This document shows positions 8,820 through 18,557 of a DNA stretch of 64,000 nucleotides, piece after piece (position 1 is the first letter of the stretch; each line of letters begins with the position of its first letter). Source of the stretch: Sphingobacterium sp. (lineage in GTDB: Bacteria; Bacteroidota; Bacteroidia; Sphingobacteriales; Sphingobacteriaceae); assembly GCA_031277685.1 (NCBI GenBank), contig JAITLV010000219.1, forward strand, positions 57,191-121,190, in the 5' to 3' direction. The notes below the pieces were generated by a model, which was given only the letters and a program-made list of their open reading frames with translations, had not been told where the DNA came from and ran no database searches. Made by a program: the position numbers and the translations under genes.

Positions 8820-9594
8820 CTTCTATCTGTTTTACAAAAATTGACGAATTCGCCACACGTCGCATTAAAAATGAAACGTACACTTCTCTCGCGTCTGCCG
8901 CAGACAATTCGCGTTCGGAATCCGCTAACCATTCATCCGGCACGACAGCCAATATCTTACGAAAAACATCTTCCGTAAAAATAGGACTAAATTCAGCATC
9001 TACTTTTTCGACGATATCTGCATTTTTTAACAACACATGATCTTTAATCTGCACAAATGGTTTGACTGATTGTTCTTCCCAATTGTCCCAACTATGGTGG
9101 AAATATAACGCTGCGCCATGATCGATCAGCCACAGTTCTTTATGCCAGATCAACATATTTGTATTCCTGACTGTACGATCCACATTCATCAACAGCGCAT
9201 CCAGCCATACAATCTTTGAAGCCTCTTCAGATCCGATCACATCCACATTGGCGTCAAATGTAATCGCACCACTTAAAAAATGAAGTCCAAGGTTTTTTCC
9301 TACGCTAAACTTAAGGAGATCCTGGATTTCCTCATCGGGCTCCGACCGACCAAAAGACTCATCTAAATACGCAAAAACAATTTCCGGCACCCTCAATTTT
9401 AATAATCTTGCAAGCTCACCGCCGATCAATTCGGCAATCAATGCCTTCCGCCCCTGCCCTGCTCCTCTAAATTTGATGACATAACTAAAGCCATCATCAG
9501 CATCGACCAGCGCCGGTAAAGACCCGCCTTCCCGAAATGGCTGAACATATCGGATAATCGCTACTTCGCGAATAATGGGTTGTTGAAAATTCAT
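8797..9594 (-). CDS. HipA-like kinase (HipA_2 family)
   Basis: The 265-residue protein resembles the short HipA family of Ser/Thr-type kinases without the usual HipB-partner N-domain. Kinase features seen are FSYVIKFRGAGQG (nucleotide-binding strand and Lys), a catalytic-loop-like NVDRTVRNTN and a metal-binding LIDHG in place of DFG. No HipB-like antitoxin gene is adjacent; instead the DUF3037 gene overlaps its 3' end by 23 bases. Whether it acts as a toxin or a housekeeping kinase is unknown. It is likely cytoplasmic. Confidence 0.8.
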   Translation of the reverse strand: MNFQQPIIREVAIIRYVQPFREGGSLPALVDADDGFSYVIKFRGAGQGRKALIAELIGGELARLLKLRVPEIVFAYLDESFGRSEPDEEIQDLLKFSVGKNLGLHFLSGAITFDANVDVIGSEEASKIVWLDALLMNVDRTVRNTNMLIWHKELWLIDHGAALYFHHSWDNWEEQSVKPFVQIKDHVLLKNADIVEKVDAEFSPIFTEDVFRKILAVVPDEWLADSERELSAADAREVYVSFLMRRVANSSIFVKQIEDARKNLI

Positions 9595-9827
9595 GAATTT
9601 CTATTTTCTTTCAATTCAGCGTTGGATATCAACACTGAGCATATAACAAACTAAGATAAATTTACCTTTATTTACAAGTTTGTACGCACTGTCTGCCACA
9701 AATTTATTGTTGTACCTACAGGCCTCGAAACTTTTAATGCCGGAAATATCCCAAATATTTATTTATATTTCACCAAAATAGCGCAAATTGTACATTCATT
9801 TGACCATTAGAAGTACTATTTTCTAAT

Positions 9828-9835
9828 TATATTTG
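9828..9835 (+). promoter_or_regulatory. -7 promoter element of the DUF1599 operon
   Basis: TATATTTG matches TAnnTTTG. A TTTG at 9799-9802 is 25 bases upstream, longer than the usual spacer. The element contains the TTG that would be an alternative start at 9833, which argues for the ATG at 9881. Confidence 0.5.
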
Positions 9836-9880
9836 TCCTATAATCTCGACTTGTCTCATCAAGTTCTTTTCAAAAGCAAT

Positions 9881-10423
9881 ATGGATACTATTCAGGAATA
9901 TAACAGTGTCATCAAGCACTGCCAAGATTTATTTATTAAAAAAACAAAAGACTATGGAACGGCATGGCGTATTATGCGTCTATCCTCCATCACAGACCAA
10001 ATTTATATCAAAGCACAGCGTATACGTACCCTCGAGGTCAAAAAAGTATCTAAAGTTGGAGAAGGCGTTATCGATGAATACATCGGGATTATCAATTATT
10101 GCGTGATGGCCATGATACAGATCGATCTCGGCGAGGATGCTGCAGAAAACCTCGATCCTACCTTTGTCAATCAGCAATACACAGAAAAAGTAACGGAGAC
10201 CAGAGACCTCATGCTTGCCAAAAACCACGATTATGGTGAGGCATGGCGCGATATGCGTGTTTCTTCAATGACAGATTTGATCTTAATGAAAATCCACCGT
10301 GTCAAACAGATTGAAGACAATGATGGCCAGACCATAGTTTCCGAAGGCATTCATGCTAATTACCAGGATATGCTCAACTATTCAGTTTTTGCGTTAATTA
10401 AATTAGGACTAGCACAACAATAA
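9881..10423 (+). CDS. DUF1599 family protein
   Basis: With the ATG at 9881 the product has 180 residues and consists of two repeats of the DUF1599 unit. Each has a K-x-DYG-x-AWR-x-MR signature: KTKDYGTAWRIMR and KNHDYGEAWRDMR. Family function is unknown, though it is widely conserved in Bacteroidota and often precedes BT_3928-type genes, as here with a four-base gap. The TTG at 9833 is part of the -7 promoter element, so the longer frame is unlikely. The protein is predicted cytoplasmic and helical. Confidence 0.85.
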   Translation: MDTIQEYNSVIKHCQDLFIKKTKDYGTAWRIMRLSSITDQIYIKAQRIRTLEVKKVSKVGEGVIDEYIGIINYCVMAMIQIDLGEDAAENLDPTFVNQQYTEKVTETRDLMLAKNHDYGEAWRDMRVSSMTDLILMKIHRVKQIEDNDGQTIVSEGIHANYQDMLNYSVFALIKLGLAQQ

Positions 10424-10427
10424 GCGG

Positions 10428-11615
10428 ATGATGACAGTAGCACAACAGACAACAAAAACAAATTACCTTTTAGGCTTTTGCCGCATTTTCACAGGGCTTC
10501 TTTTTATTTTCTCTGGATTCATCAAAGCCAATGATCCGACGGGATTCGGTTATAAATTACAAGAATATTTCGAGGTCTTTCACTTGACGGCCTTCAATGA
10601 ATATGCTACTGCCATTGCTGTGGTGATCTGTGGGTTTGAAATCCTTTTAGGTGCCCTCTTGTTGTTTGGTGTCTATGCGAATTTAGTGGCTTGGGGATTA
10701 CTGCTATTGATCCTATTTTTCACTTTCCTGACCTTCTATTCTGCATTTTTTGAAGTAGTCACCTCTTGCGGCTGTTTTGGCGATGCTATTCCATTAACAC
10801 CTTGGCAGTCATTCTCCAAAGACCTGGTACTCTTGACCTTGATTCTGATCATCTTTTTTAACCGTAAGCAGATCCGGTCTATTATCAAAGGTTCGGGCAA
10901 TCAGTTTATCGTTACATTGATTACTGCTATTGCCTCCTTAGGCATTGGGGTATATACGGTCAACTATCTCCCGTTTATTGATTTCTTACCTTATAAAATC
11001 GGAAACAACCTGCCTGCTCTGATGGTTCTTCCAGAAGGGAAAGAAGCCGATGTTTTTGAGCAGCTTTATACCATGAAGAACAAAAAGACCGGCGAGACCA
11101 AGCAAGTGAACGACAAAGTCTATATGGCGGATAAGCTATGGGAGGATGAGTCTTGGGAGATTATCGGAGAGCCAGAGAGCAAACTCGTCAAAAAAGGCTA
11201 TGATATCCCTATTCCCGACCTCTTGATTACTGATGCCGATGGCGCAGATCATACGCAGGAGATTATAGCCAACCCTTATTATAATATTATCATCGTTGCC
11301 AAGGATCTTTCAACAACTAATATCGATGCGATCCAGAAGATCAACCAGACGGTCACACAGATGACCAAAGATTACAATGGTCTTCGTGTTGTACTGTTGA
11401 CTGCCTCAGCTTCCAAAGATGCACAATACCTGAGTGACAAGATGCAACTGATCGCTGAAATATACTATGCGGATTTAATACCATTGAAAAGTATGGTCAG
11501 GGCCAATCCAGGTGTGATCCTATTGAAAGGAGGAAACGTAATGGGCAAGTGGCATTATAATAATTTCCCCGATGCGAAAACAATTGAAGACAAATTTTTA
11601 AGTAAGGACAAATAG
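10428..11615 (+). CDS. BT_3928 family membrane protein (DoxX/MauE-like)
   Basis: A 395-residue protein. The first 160 residues hold four membrane helices of the DoxX/MauE type, with the conserved SGFIKANDP and the Cys motif SCGCFGD, known in MauE-like proteins. A further helix near 165-180 is followed by a C-terminal soluble domain of about 200 residues that is thioredoxin-like in strand pattern (PALMVLPEG, then YYNIIIVAKDLS) but has no CxxC. It is a member of the family named after Bacteroides BT_3928; a redox-related envelope role is only inferred. It lies in one operon with DUF1599 and aroK. Confidence 0.85.
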   Translation: MMTVAQQTTKTNYLLGFCRIFTGLLFIFSGFIKANDPTGFGYKLQEYFEVFHLTAFNEYATAIAVVICGFEILLGALLLFGVYANLVAWGLLLLILFFTFLTFYSAFFEVVTSCGCFGDAIPLTPWQSFSKDLVLLTLILIIFFNRKQIRSIIKGSGNQFIVTLITAIASLGIGVYTVNYLPFIDFLPYKIGNNLPALMVLPEGKEADVFEQLYTMKNKKTGETKQVNDKVYMADKLWEDESWEIIGEPESKLVKKGYDIPIPDLLITDADGADHTQEIIANPYYNIIIVAKDLSTTNIDAIQKINQTVTQMTKDYNGLRVVLLTASASKDAQYLSDKMQLIAEIYYADLIPLKSMVRANPGVILLKGGNVMGKWHYNNFPDAKTIEDKFLSKDK

Positions 11616-11621
11616 ATCAAT

Positions 11622-12137
11622 ATGCCTAAACCTATATTTCTGATTGGTTATATGGGGAGTGGAAAAACTACCCTAGGAAAGAAGTTGGCCAACAAATTAG
11701 ATTTACCTTTTATCGACACCGACGAGGAAATCGTAAAACAAATTGGCATGAGTATTACCGAATATTTTGGCCAACATGGTGAAGAAGAATTTCGAAAACT
11801 GGAACGGGAGCAGTTACGTAAATTTGCAGATACCTATGCGGTTATTTCTACTGGCGGTGGTGCTCCTTGTTTTTTTGACAATATGGAATGGATCAAGAAC
11901 AATGGCTATGCTGTTTATTTACAGATGACTCCCAAAGCTTTATTTGACCGTCTTTCGCAATCAAAATTACATAAAAGACCAATTCTTATCGGAAAATCAC
12001 CCGAGGAACTGCGGGCTTTTATTGAAGAAAAATTAGCAGAACGTGAACCCTACTATACCCAAGCTCATCTCACAATAGATCAGCTCAATACAACAGTAGA
12101 GTCCTTAATTACCCTTATCAATCAGCATAATAGTTAA
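11622..12137 (+). CDS. aroK: Shikimate kinase
   Basis: The 171-residue enzyme phosphorylates shikimate at the 3-hydroxyl, step five of the pathway to chorismate. The P-loop GYMGSGKTT is at 8-16, the shikimate-binding DTDEEI follows FID at 30-36, FRKLER matches the substrate helix, and STGGGAP is the glycine-rich loop. The lid region HKRPIL is present. The start follows the BT_3928 gene by six bases and its stop is two bases before the next ATG, so it is in the middle of an operon. Confidence 0.95.
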   Translation: MPKPIFLIGYMGSGKTTLGKKLANKLDLPFIDTDEEIVKQIGMSITEYFGQHGEEEFRKLEREQLRKFADTYAVISTGGGAPCFFDNMEWIKNNGYAVYLQMTPKALFDRLSQSKLHKRPILIGKSPEELRAFIEEKLAEREPYYTQAHLTIDQLNTTVESLITLINQHNS

Positions 12138-12139
12138 TA

Positions 12140-13078
12140 ATGAGAATACGCCTGTACTGCTTTCTTTTACTCTTGACCTGTATAGTTGTCAGCAGCTGTT
12201 TTCGCCATAGCGGCGACACAGATGGCTTACCTGTGGGCAAGCGCATTCAGCTGACAACAGTCGAGGATCTCTATCAATTTCTGACCTATGATGATAATCG
12301 TTATCCGTTGGTCAGCCTGCATCGTGGCGGTCCCACTTCGGGTTATCCGGAGAATGCCTTAGAAACTTTTGCTTATAATGCCAGCTTGCAGCCCGTTATT
12401 GTGGAGTGTGATGTTAGGCTCAGCAAAGATTCTGCACTGGTGCTGATGCACGACAATACACTCAACCGTACGACCACAGGCCGAGGATCCGTCAGTGAAC
12501 GCACATTGGCCGAACTCAAAAAACTTCGTTTGGTGGACAATAACAAGAAAATAACTCCGTACAAAATCCCTACTCTTGACGAAGCTCTTGCATGGGGAAA
12601 AGGGAAGGTGATTTTCACACTTGACATTAAAAATGAGGTACCTTACGAATCTGTGATCAATGTCATCCGTAAACAACGTGCCGAGTCGAGTGTTGTTATC
12701 ATCACCTACAGTGCTGGTCAAGCAGGCAAAGTCCACAGTCTTGCAGGGGATCTGATGATATCTGCCTCAGTAAAGAACCTCGATGATCTTGCACGTCTCA
12801 ATGAAAAGGATATTCCCGACAATAAACTACTTGCCTTTGTTGGCACCCGTGAAGCTGATCCACAGCTGACCAAAGTATTACATGATCATGGAATTATGTG
12901 TATTCTCGGCACACAAGGCAACCTTGACCGGCAAGCTGCCAAGAAAGGATTTCAGCTATATGCCAGCTTTATTGAACGCGGTGCAGATATACTGAGTACC
13001 GATCAACCCATGGAAGCCGGAAGAGCCTTAAATTTCTATGTCAAAAAGAGAGGGATAACGTCGAAATTTGTGCAATAA
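12140..13078 (+). CDS. Glycerophosphodiester phosphodiesterase family lipoprotein
   Basis: The 312-residue product has a signal sequence with a lipobox, VSSC (Cys20), so it is probably a membrane-anchored periplasmic lipoprotein. The GDPD catalytic set is visible: HRGG with His61, EN at 71-72, ECD with Glu89 and Asp91, and His104 in LMHDNTLNR. A closing STDQP strand fits the TIM barrel. It hydrolyses glycerophosphodiesters to glycerol-3-phosphate and an alcohol. It is two bases after aroK and ends the operon; a hairpin follows about 120 bases later. Confidence 0.9.
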   Translation: MRIRLYCFLLLLTCIVVSSCFRHSGDTDGLPVGKRIQLTTVEDLYQFLTYDDNRYPLVSLHRGGPTSGYPENALETFAYNASLQPVIVECDVRLSKDSALVLMHDNTLNRTTTGRGSVSERTLAELKKLRLVDNNKKITPYKIPTLDEALAWGKGKVIFTLDIKNEVPYESVINVIRKQRAESSVVIITYSAGQAGKVHSLAGDLMISASVKNLDDLARLNEKDIPDNKLLAFVGTREADPQLTKVLHDHGIMCILGTQGNLDRQAAKKGFQLYASFIERGADILSTDQPMEAGRALNFYVKKRGITSKFVQ

Positions 13079-13196
13079 ATCTCGCTATTACCACCGAGTA
13101 GGACATGCTGAATAAAAACTTCATACTCGTACAAGTCCCTAAAACGATGAAAATTGACTGACAGTTTTCTCAGAAAAAACGAATACTTTCAAAAAT

Positions 13197-13236
13197 AAAT
13201 CCGTAGCCCTCTATCTAAAAAGAGGGTTACGGATTT
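13197..13236. terminator. Terminator between convergent genes
   Basis: Arms at 13197-13212 and 13221-13236 pair over 16 bp with one G-T. On the minus strand, 30 bases after the TlpA-gene stop, it is followed by a T-rich stretch. It may also serve the GDPD operon from the other side. Confidence 0.75.
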
Positions 13237-13266
13237 CAGTAGATTTATGCTGTTGTCCTGGGCTGA

Positions 13267-14745
13267 TTATCCCTTTCTTGCCAGTTCAATTTTCGTTGAG
13301 ATTTCATGGACAATTTTTTCTACATCAGCACCACTACCGGATGATTGAAAACGGATAAACCCATCTTTATCAATGATCACCTTAGTAGGTATACCTTTGA
13401 CGCCATAAGCCGAAACAGTCGCTTGATCCCGATCTTTCATTTCATCAAATAAGACATGAAAACTATATTTATTGTCATTAATAAAATTATTGACCAATTC
13501 CTTATAGTTTTCTTCCTTTTGCCAAGTATTGATAAATAGAAAAGCGACCTCCGGATCATGCTCGTATTTGTTTACCGCAGCCTGCATACCTGGGAAAGAC
13601 ATTTTGCAGGGTCCACACCAAGTCGCCCAGAAATCAAGCACGACAACTTTACCTTTTAGACTTGCCAATGAAACTTCTTTACCTCCTCTGTCTACAAGTG
13701 AAAATTGAGGGGCTTCTTTTTTAACCATCTCAGATTTCAGTTTTGAAACCAGCATTTGATCAATGCGTCCGTTTAAATCTTTGAGATAAGTAGTCGTATC
13801 TGCCAAACCGTTATTGAGTTTGTTGTATAGCGGCAGAAGTTCAGCCATTATTTCGGGCTCTTTCCCATTTTTGATCACCTCGGACTCCAGTAGCTGAAAA
13901 GCATCTAAGCTTTTCCCTTTCACCTCCAAAGCCTTGGCATAAGCAATGGTGGCTGTTTCTGATGGTAATTCCTGTTGTACTTTTGCCAATATTTCAAGTG
14001 CTTTGTCCACCTCATTGTTACCTAACAAAGCATCCCCATATTGTAAACTAATACCGCCAAAATATTGCAGTCCCGAATTACTTTTGCGATCGGTCGAAGT
14101 CGCTTTCAACTGGGTTAGATTTAAATACACTGGTTCAAGCATTGTTTGGGTAAATGCATGTTGCTTTTGTTCATTGAGCTCGCGCGCAATAGCGAAGACA
14201 GCATTTGTATAGTTCTCTCGTGATTTTAATAGTGCGAGATAAGAACGTACCTTATCCAGATTCTTTTCTTTTGCATACTGCTGAGCGATAGCTCCCATGG
14301 CATAGCCATAAATTCCGCTATTTTTTTCACCATAACTGGCTTCCGGAAACTTTTTGACTAAGTCTGTATACAATAATTCTGTTTGCTGGGCACTCAAGTC
14401 GTTTTTTTCAAACAGTTTGCCAAACGCTTCGTTTCGGACTGTTATTCCTTTAGGGAATTTTTTGTTAATTCCTTTTTTTATGGCTTCTGCCCTATCATTT
14501 TTTTCCAGTCCAGTATAGATTCGTCCGGCGAGCAGCTGGTCTTCTTCTTTTTTCGATTTCGCTAAAAAATCAGCTTCCTTCAAAGCCTCTGCTTTCGATT
14601 CCGTCGTATTCTTTTGAAATAATTCATTCAGATATTTGTACAGTTCATCCTGCGTAACTCCTTTTTTTGCGGCCATCTGTCCGAAAGTGGTCTGACCACC
14701 CAAAAGCAGGAGGGTAATCGCCAGTGTTATTGATTTAAAGTTCAT
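13267..14745 (-). CDS. TlpA-type periplasmic thiol-disulfide protein with helical N-domain
   Basis: This 492-residue protein has a signal peptide (about 1-22), a helical TPR-like region (25-335) and a C-terminal thioredoxin domain (345-490). The active site WCGPC is at 376-380 within FWATWCGPC, and the cis-Pro loop is GIPT. TlpA/ResA-like proteins reduce or form disulfides in exported proteins. It is the last gene of the SusC/SusD block, 61 bases after the PKD-like lipoprotein gene, and is followed by a terminator. Its task may be to keep a thiol cargo or the neighbouring lipoproteins in the right redox state; that is inference. Confidence 0.88.
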   Translation of the reverse strand: MNFKSITLAITLLLLGGQTTFGQMAAKKGVTQDELYKYLNELFQKNTTESKAEALKEADFLAKSKKEEDQLLAGRIYTGLEKNDRAEAIKKGINKKFPKGITVRNEAFGKLFEKNDLSAQQTELLYTDLVKKFPEASYGEKNSGIYGYAMGAIAQQYAKEKNLDKVRSYLALLKSRENYTNAVFAIARELNEQKQHAFTQTMLEPVYLNLTQLKATSTDRKSNSGLQYFGGISLQYGDALLGNNEVDKALEILAKVQQELPSETATIAYAKALEVKGKSLDAFQLLESEVIKNGKEPEIMAELLPLYNKLNNGLADTTTYLKDLNGRIDQMLVSKLKSEMVKKEAPQFSLVDRGGKEVSLASLKGKVVVLDFWATWCGPCKMSFPGMQAAVNKYEHDPEVAFLFINTWQKEENYKELVNNFINDNKYSFHVLFDEMKDRDQATVSAYGVKGIPTKVIIDKDGFIRFQSSGSGADVEKIVHEISTKIELARKG

Positions 14746-14806
14746 ATTTTTAGATTTATTTATTTTTTAATTCATTATGCAAGGACTTATATTGTCCTTT
14801 ATCTCA

Positions 14807-16279
14807 CTATTCTACCAGTATGCCTAAATGCACATCGACAATTTCATCAACAACATGCTTGTGGGCCTGCTCCAACACCATTGTATTGGCATTATAGATA
14901 TAGATCGAGCCCGGTTTATCAGCAGCCGGATCATTGGTGGCAATCATTAATTTTCCATCCAGAATTTTAAACTTGACAATATCACCTGTCGCATCAGCAG
15001 GCAGCTGTACATATTTTTGGAATTCCACCCCCAGGTAGGAAGCTACATAAATGGTATTGCCAGCAGCCATATACCAACGTTTTGTCCCCGCATCAAGGAA
15101 AACATAGCTTATTTCTTCTGAACTCGGTTTTGATCCGCTGCCCTGAAGGTAAAAAGATACCGGTTTGTCGTTATCGTCATAATCCAGCCGATAGGAAAAC
15201 AATTGATTATTCTTTTTGAACAGGTAAATTTGATTGGCTGTAGCCATGTTTGGCAGGTAACTACAGGCCAGGAGTTCTTTATCAGCCATGAGTTCCTGGC
15301 CATTAATACCTTTGTAATCATTAATATAAACATAATCTCTTCCTGTCTGACCATTATCCCAAACGCGCGGCATTCTATTTTTTTGATCATAGATACTCAT
15401 TAACGCCCGGCCAGCACCATAAGGTCTTGCTATACCATTTGGGGCGACCTGATAATCCAGCTGATCACGTCCAAAAGCTGCTAGGGCGATTGTCCCTTGC
15501 TGAAGGACATGAAACTTCCCATTGTTCACGGCATAGATCACCTCAAAATGAGGATCTGACACAATCTGGCTGGGACGAAACGTAAAAGGATCTCCGCCTA
15601 CATAGCTCAGTGAGTTATAATATAATGTTGGTAGAAATTCACGGGAGTCCACCATCATGACGGGATTCGCAGCATCTTGCACCCCAATAGTCAATACATT
15701 GAAAAAATCTGTAATAGCAGCCCCGTACTGTTTTACACCACTTATCATCAATGGATTTCGTCCCAAATCACTCACGCCGGGTATCAACACTTTTTCCCAA
15801 GGCCGATTTTTCGCAATTGTTGACAAGCAATACAAAGAAGCTTCCTTCGCTTTGTTCTGCGTTAATATATAATACCCCCACTTATAAGGATTGACCACAT
15901 TCAAAAAACAATGGTAACTCGTGACTGTGGTAGTCGACTTATCTGTCACATTAAATTCAGCCGGAATTCTCCCGTATCGTTTATTGGCAACATAAAACAG
16001 ATCTTTAGTTTTACTTACGATTACCGAATCTATCTTCCATTCAAAAGTCAACGTGCTGGTATCCGTACCAGATAAAGAACCGTTGATGATAGGATTCAGG
16101 CGGATTGTATCCTTGAATGGCAGTTCATAAATACGTCCAGTCGGATGACTATTCTCCAGTAAACCATTAATAGTAATTGCGTTGACAGGCTGATAGTTAT
16201 AATGACCTATATCTTTGGAACAACCTACTATAAAGAATATAGTCAGCATCCACACATAATATATTATGTTCAATTTCAT
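14807..16279 (-). CDS. PKD-like family lipoprotein
   Basis: A 490-residue lipoprotein with lipobox FIVGC (Cys20). Residues 22-130 form a PKD-like beta domain that starts SKDIGHYNY and has the strands LTFEWKID. The rest has repeated beta strands reminiscent of a propeller, with YYILTQ and YIYNANT motifs. It belongs to the PKD-like lipoprotein family found after SusD and DUF4843 genes. It is likely a surface-exposed substrate-binding accessory of the upstream SusC/SusD complex. The gap to the DUF4843 gene is 11 bases. No catalytic motif is seen. Confidence 0.8.
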   Translation of the reverse strand: MKLNIIYYVWMLTIFFIVGCSKDIGHYNYQPVNAITINGLLENSHPTGRIYELPFKDTIRLNPIINGSLSGTDTSTLTFEWKIDSVIVSKTKDLFYVANKRYGRIPAEFNVTDKSTTTVTSYHCFLNVVNPYKWGYYILTQNKAKEASLYCLSTIAKNRPWEKVLIPGVSDLGRNPLMISGVKQYGAAITDFFNVLTIGVQDAANPVMMVDSREFLPTLYYNSLSYVGGDPFTFRPSQIVSDPHFEVIYAVNNGKFHVLQQGTIALAAFGRDQLDYQVAPNGIARPYGAGRALMSIYDQKNRMPRVWDNGQTGRDYVYINDYKGINGQELMADKELLACSYLPNMATANQIYLFKKNNQLFSYRLDYDDNDKPVSFYLQGSGSKPSSEEISYVFLDAGTKRWYMAAGNTIYVASYLGVEFQKYVQLPADATGDIVKFKILDGKLMIATNDPAADKPGSIYIYNANTMVLEQAHKHVVDEIVDVHLGILVE

Positions 16280-16290
16280 CTGCTTAATAT

Positions 16291-17061
16291 TTAAGGTAAT
16301 TGAATACGTTCCTGGGAGATATCACCCTCTGGATATACTTCATGATCTTCAAAGTACTGCTTAAGCACTTCTATGTATTTAAAGACAACAGGATACCAGC
16401 TGGCAAAAGGAGTTGATGGCATATTATTCCAGTAGTAGACTGGCCCTGGTTCTCCAGTGGACAGATCAGATGACGGATCAGCACCAAAATGATAGATGCG
16501 CATCCATTGCTGAAATACTTCCCGATGATACGACCCCAAATGTGGTCTCCAAGTATTCCACCATTTAGGCTCTTTTAAAATATCATCCACAATAACAGTC
16601 AGCTTCTGATTATATTCATTCCCGGGTTTAAACTCACCATTCTCCTTTAGGTTTAAATGTAAAACAGTCTGCTCGGATAGCATTTTCGCTGTACGCTGTA
16701 AGGTAATAAATAAGGTATCTACGTATTTCCCTCCGGAAATAACAGTTTTCGAAAAGGTCACGGCTTGCTTGTCAAAACGTGATGAATCTCCTATCTCCAT
16801 GACGTAGGATCTATCCGCCATTTTTGCTGCCCCACCTATCTGGATAGGAATAACAATTGTTTTCTCCTTAATCTGACTATTGGTATCTAGGGCAAAACTA
16901 TAATAAACACTATCAGCATATCTTTCAGCTGCTTTTTTATTGGCATTAGGATAAGCAAAATACACATAGTTAATTCCCTGGTCATATTGGAGCATATTTT
17001 CATTTTCCTTACAAGAGCCCAATAGCAGCAGCATACAAAAAAATAAAATATATCGTTTCAT
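16291..17061 (-). CDS. DUF4843 family lipoprotein
   Basis: The 256-residue product has a lipobox LGSC (Cys17) and matches DUF4843 by NYVYFAYPN early on, DSVYYSFAL and a C-terminal WGSYHREVF-like block (here LGSYHREVFQQWM). The family is known only from Bacteroidota SusC/SusD loci and has no proven function. It lies five bases after the SusD gene and 11 before the PKD-like lipoprotein, so it is part of the same transcript and probably of the same outer-membrane uptake complex. Confidence 0.82.
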   Translation of the reverse strand: MKRYILFFCMLLLLGSCKENENMLQYDQGINYVYFAYPNANKKAAERYADSVYYSFALDTNSQIKEKTIVIPIQIGGAAKMADRSYVMEIGDSSRFDKQAVTFSKTVISGGKYVDTLFITLQRTAKMLSEQTVLHLNLKENGEFKPGNEYNQKLTVIVDDILKEPKWWNTWRPHLGSYHREVFQQWMRIYHFGADPSSDLSTGEPGPVYYWNNMPSTPFASWYPVVFKYIEVLKQYFEDHEVYPEGDISQERIQLP

Positions 17062-17066
17062 ATCAT

Positions 17067-18554
17067 TTAGTTTTGCGGATTATACAATAATTCATCATCT
17101 GGAATAGGCAACCTAAAAATCTCTCTTTTCGGCTGCACCAAAGTACGCCGATCTATTCCTCTAAAAAGGCGTTTATATTCTGTAAATAAATAACCTTCCC
17201 CGACATTTTCTTTTCTCATTTCGTCAAAAATCAAATCTTTGATCTTTTGGCTGCTCATATTTTCCGTCAAAGTAATATCAGTTGTTATATTCCGTCTGTT
17301 GCGTACTAGATTAAGGTATTCCAACGCTTTAATCGGGTTGCTCATCGCATAGCTTTCTGCAGCGATCATATAGACCGTATGAAGTGATATAATTTTATTC
17401 TCATACAATGGTCTATAATTTTCTTCCGAAGGCAGTCTATTCTGATCAAATAAGTATTTGGAGAACCTCCAGGACATAGCGGAACTCGGTTGCACAAACC
17501 AGCCTCCTAGACGATAGTCATTTTGCGAACCGTGTACTGGACTTTCGTAAAGATTCTTATCAAGCCAAGAATAATCAGGGAATAGAAACGGTGAAGTCGA
17601 GCTGGACGCCGTTGATGCCAAAGACACAAAAACAGTGCTGACCAAAGTACCCAGCTTATTTGAAAACAATGCAAATATATTTTCCATCGGCATACGAATA
17701 TTACGTTCTGCTCCCATCTCTCCAGGGAGCACCATACGAATACTATTCGTTTTTTTCAGTTCACCAATAAGCTCCTCACTATATTGACCTGCCTTTTCCA
17801 AATCGCCTTTCCACTGTGCTACCATCGCCTGCATGGCTACTATGGCATAATAATTCATTCGAATACCCCGATAATCAACTAGACTGTTGTATTTTTCATA
17901 GGCAAATTCATTTAGATTGGCGTCCCGGGGATTTGAGCGGATCGGATCCTTTTCCAACAAAACTCTTGCCTCCAATAGATCTTTCTCCAACAGACTGATG
18001 ACTTCCGCCGCAGTCGAAAACTTAACTCCAGTATACGAAACCAATGTTTTATAGGGTATCGCCTGCGCGTTGATTCCCTCATCCGTGATTGCCGGGCCAA
18101 ATAATTTCAATAATTGAAAATGACCAAATGCGCGCAGGCCAATCGCTTCACCTTTGATCAAATTATAATATGGATCATCTTTGATACGATCCACATTCGC
18201 TAAAATAATATTGGACTGATTGATGCTTTGATAGAACTTACCCCATATTTTTGCGATAATTTTCTTGGGTTCTTCATAATTATATTCGTATCGATATGAA
18301 CGGTAATACTTATGGGCTGAATTACTGAGGCTGTAAGTTCCGACCAAGGTTTCCATAAATCCATATTTCATTTCCCGTCCGTACAGAGAATCCATATTTA
18401 ATGTTTCATACACTCCGGCCAGGGCGGTGCTGAATCCGGAGCGATCAGTCAAAAGATCCTCCTCATAAGCTTTATCAATGGGATTGATATTTAAAAATTT
18501 TTCGCAGCCCGACAGTATACCGAGCAAAACGATGGCAATTATTAGCTTTTTCAT
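17067..18554 (-). CDS. SusD/RagB family outer-membrane lipoprotein
   Basis: A 495-residue SusD-like lipoprotein with lipobox LSGC (Cys17) followed by EKFLNINP, the typical SusD start. It has the helical N-terminal TPR region (FYQSINQSNIILANVD, GEAIGLRAFGHFQLLKLFG) and the C-terminal RRTLVQPKREIFRLPIP, the family's ending. SusD proteins bind ligand at the cell surface and act as a lid on their SusC barrel. The gene is three bases after susC. Substrate cannot be told: no glycosidase, peptidase or lyase is in this block. Confidence 0.93.
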   Translation of the reverse strand: MKKLIIAIVLLGILSGCEKFLNINPIDKAYEEDLLTDRSGFSTALAGVYETLNMDSLYGREMKYGFMETLVGTYSLSNSAHKYYRSYRYEYNYEEPKKIIAKIWGKFYQSINQSNIILANVDRIKDDPYYNLIKGEAIGLRAFGHFQLLKLFGPAITDEGINAQAIPYKTLVSYTGVKFSTAAEVISLLEKDLLEARVLLEKDPIRSNPRDANLNEFAYEKYNSLVDYRGIRMNYYAIVAMQAMVAQWKGDLEKAGQYSEELIGELKKTNSIRMVLPGEMGAERNIRMPMENIFALFSNKLGTLVSTVFVSLASTASSSTSPFLFPDYSWLDKNLYESPVHGSQNDYRLGGWFVQPSSAMSWRFSKYLFDQNRLPSEENYRPLYENKIISLHTVYMIAAESYAMSNPIKALEYLNLVRNRRNITTDITLTENMSSQKIKDLIFDEMRKENVGEGYLFTEYKRLFRGIDRRTLVQPKREIFRLPIPDDELLYNPQN

Positions 18555-18557
18555 CTC

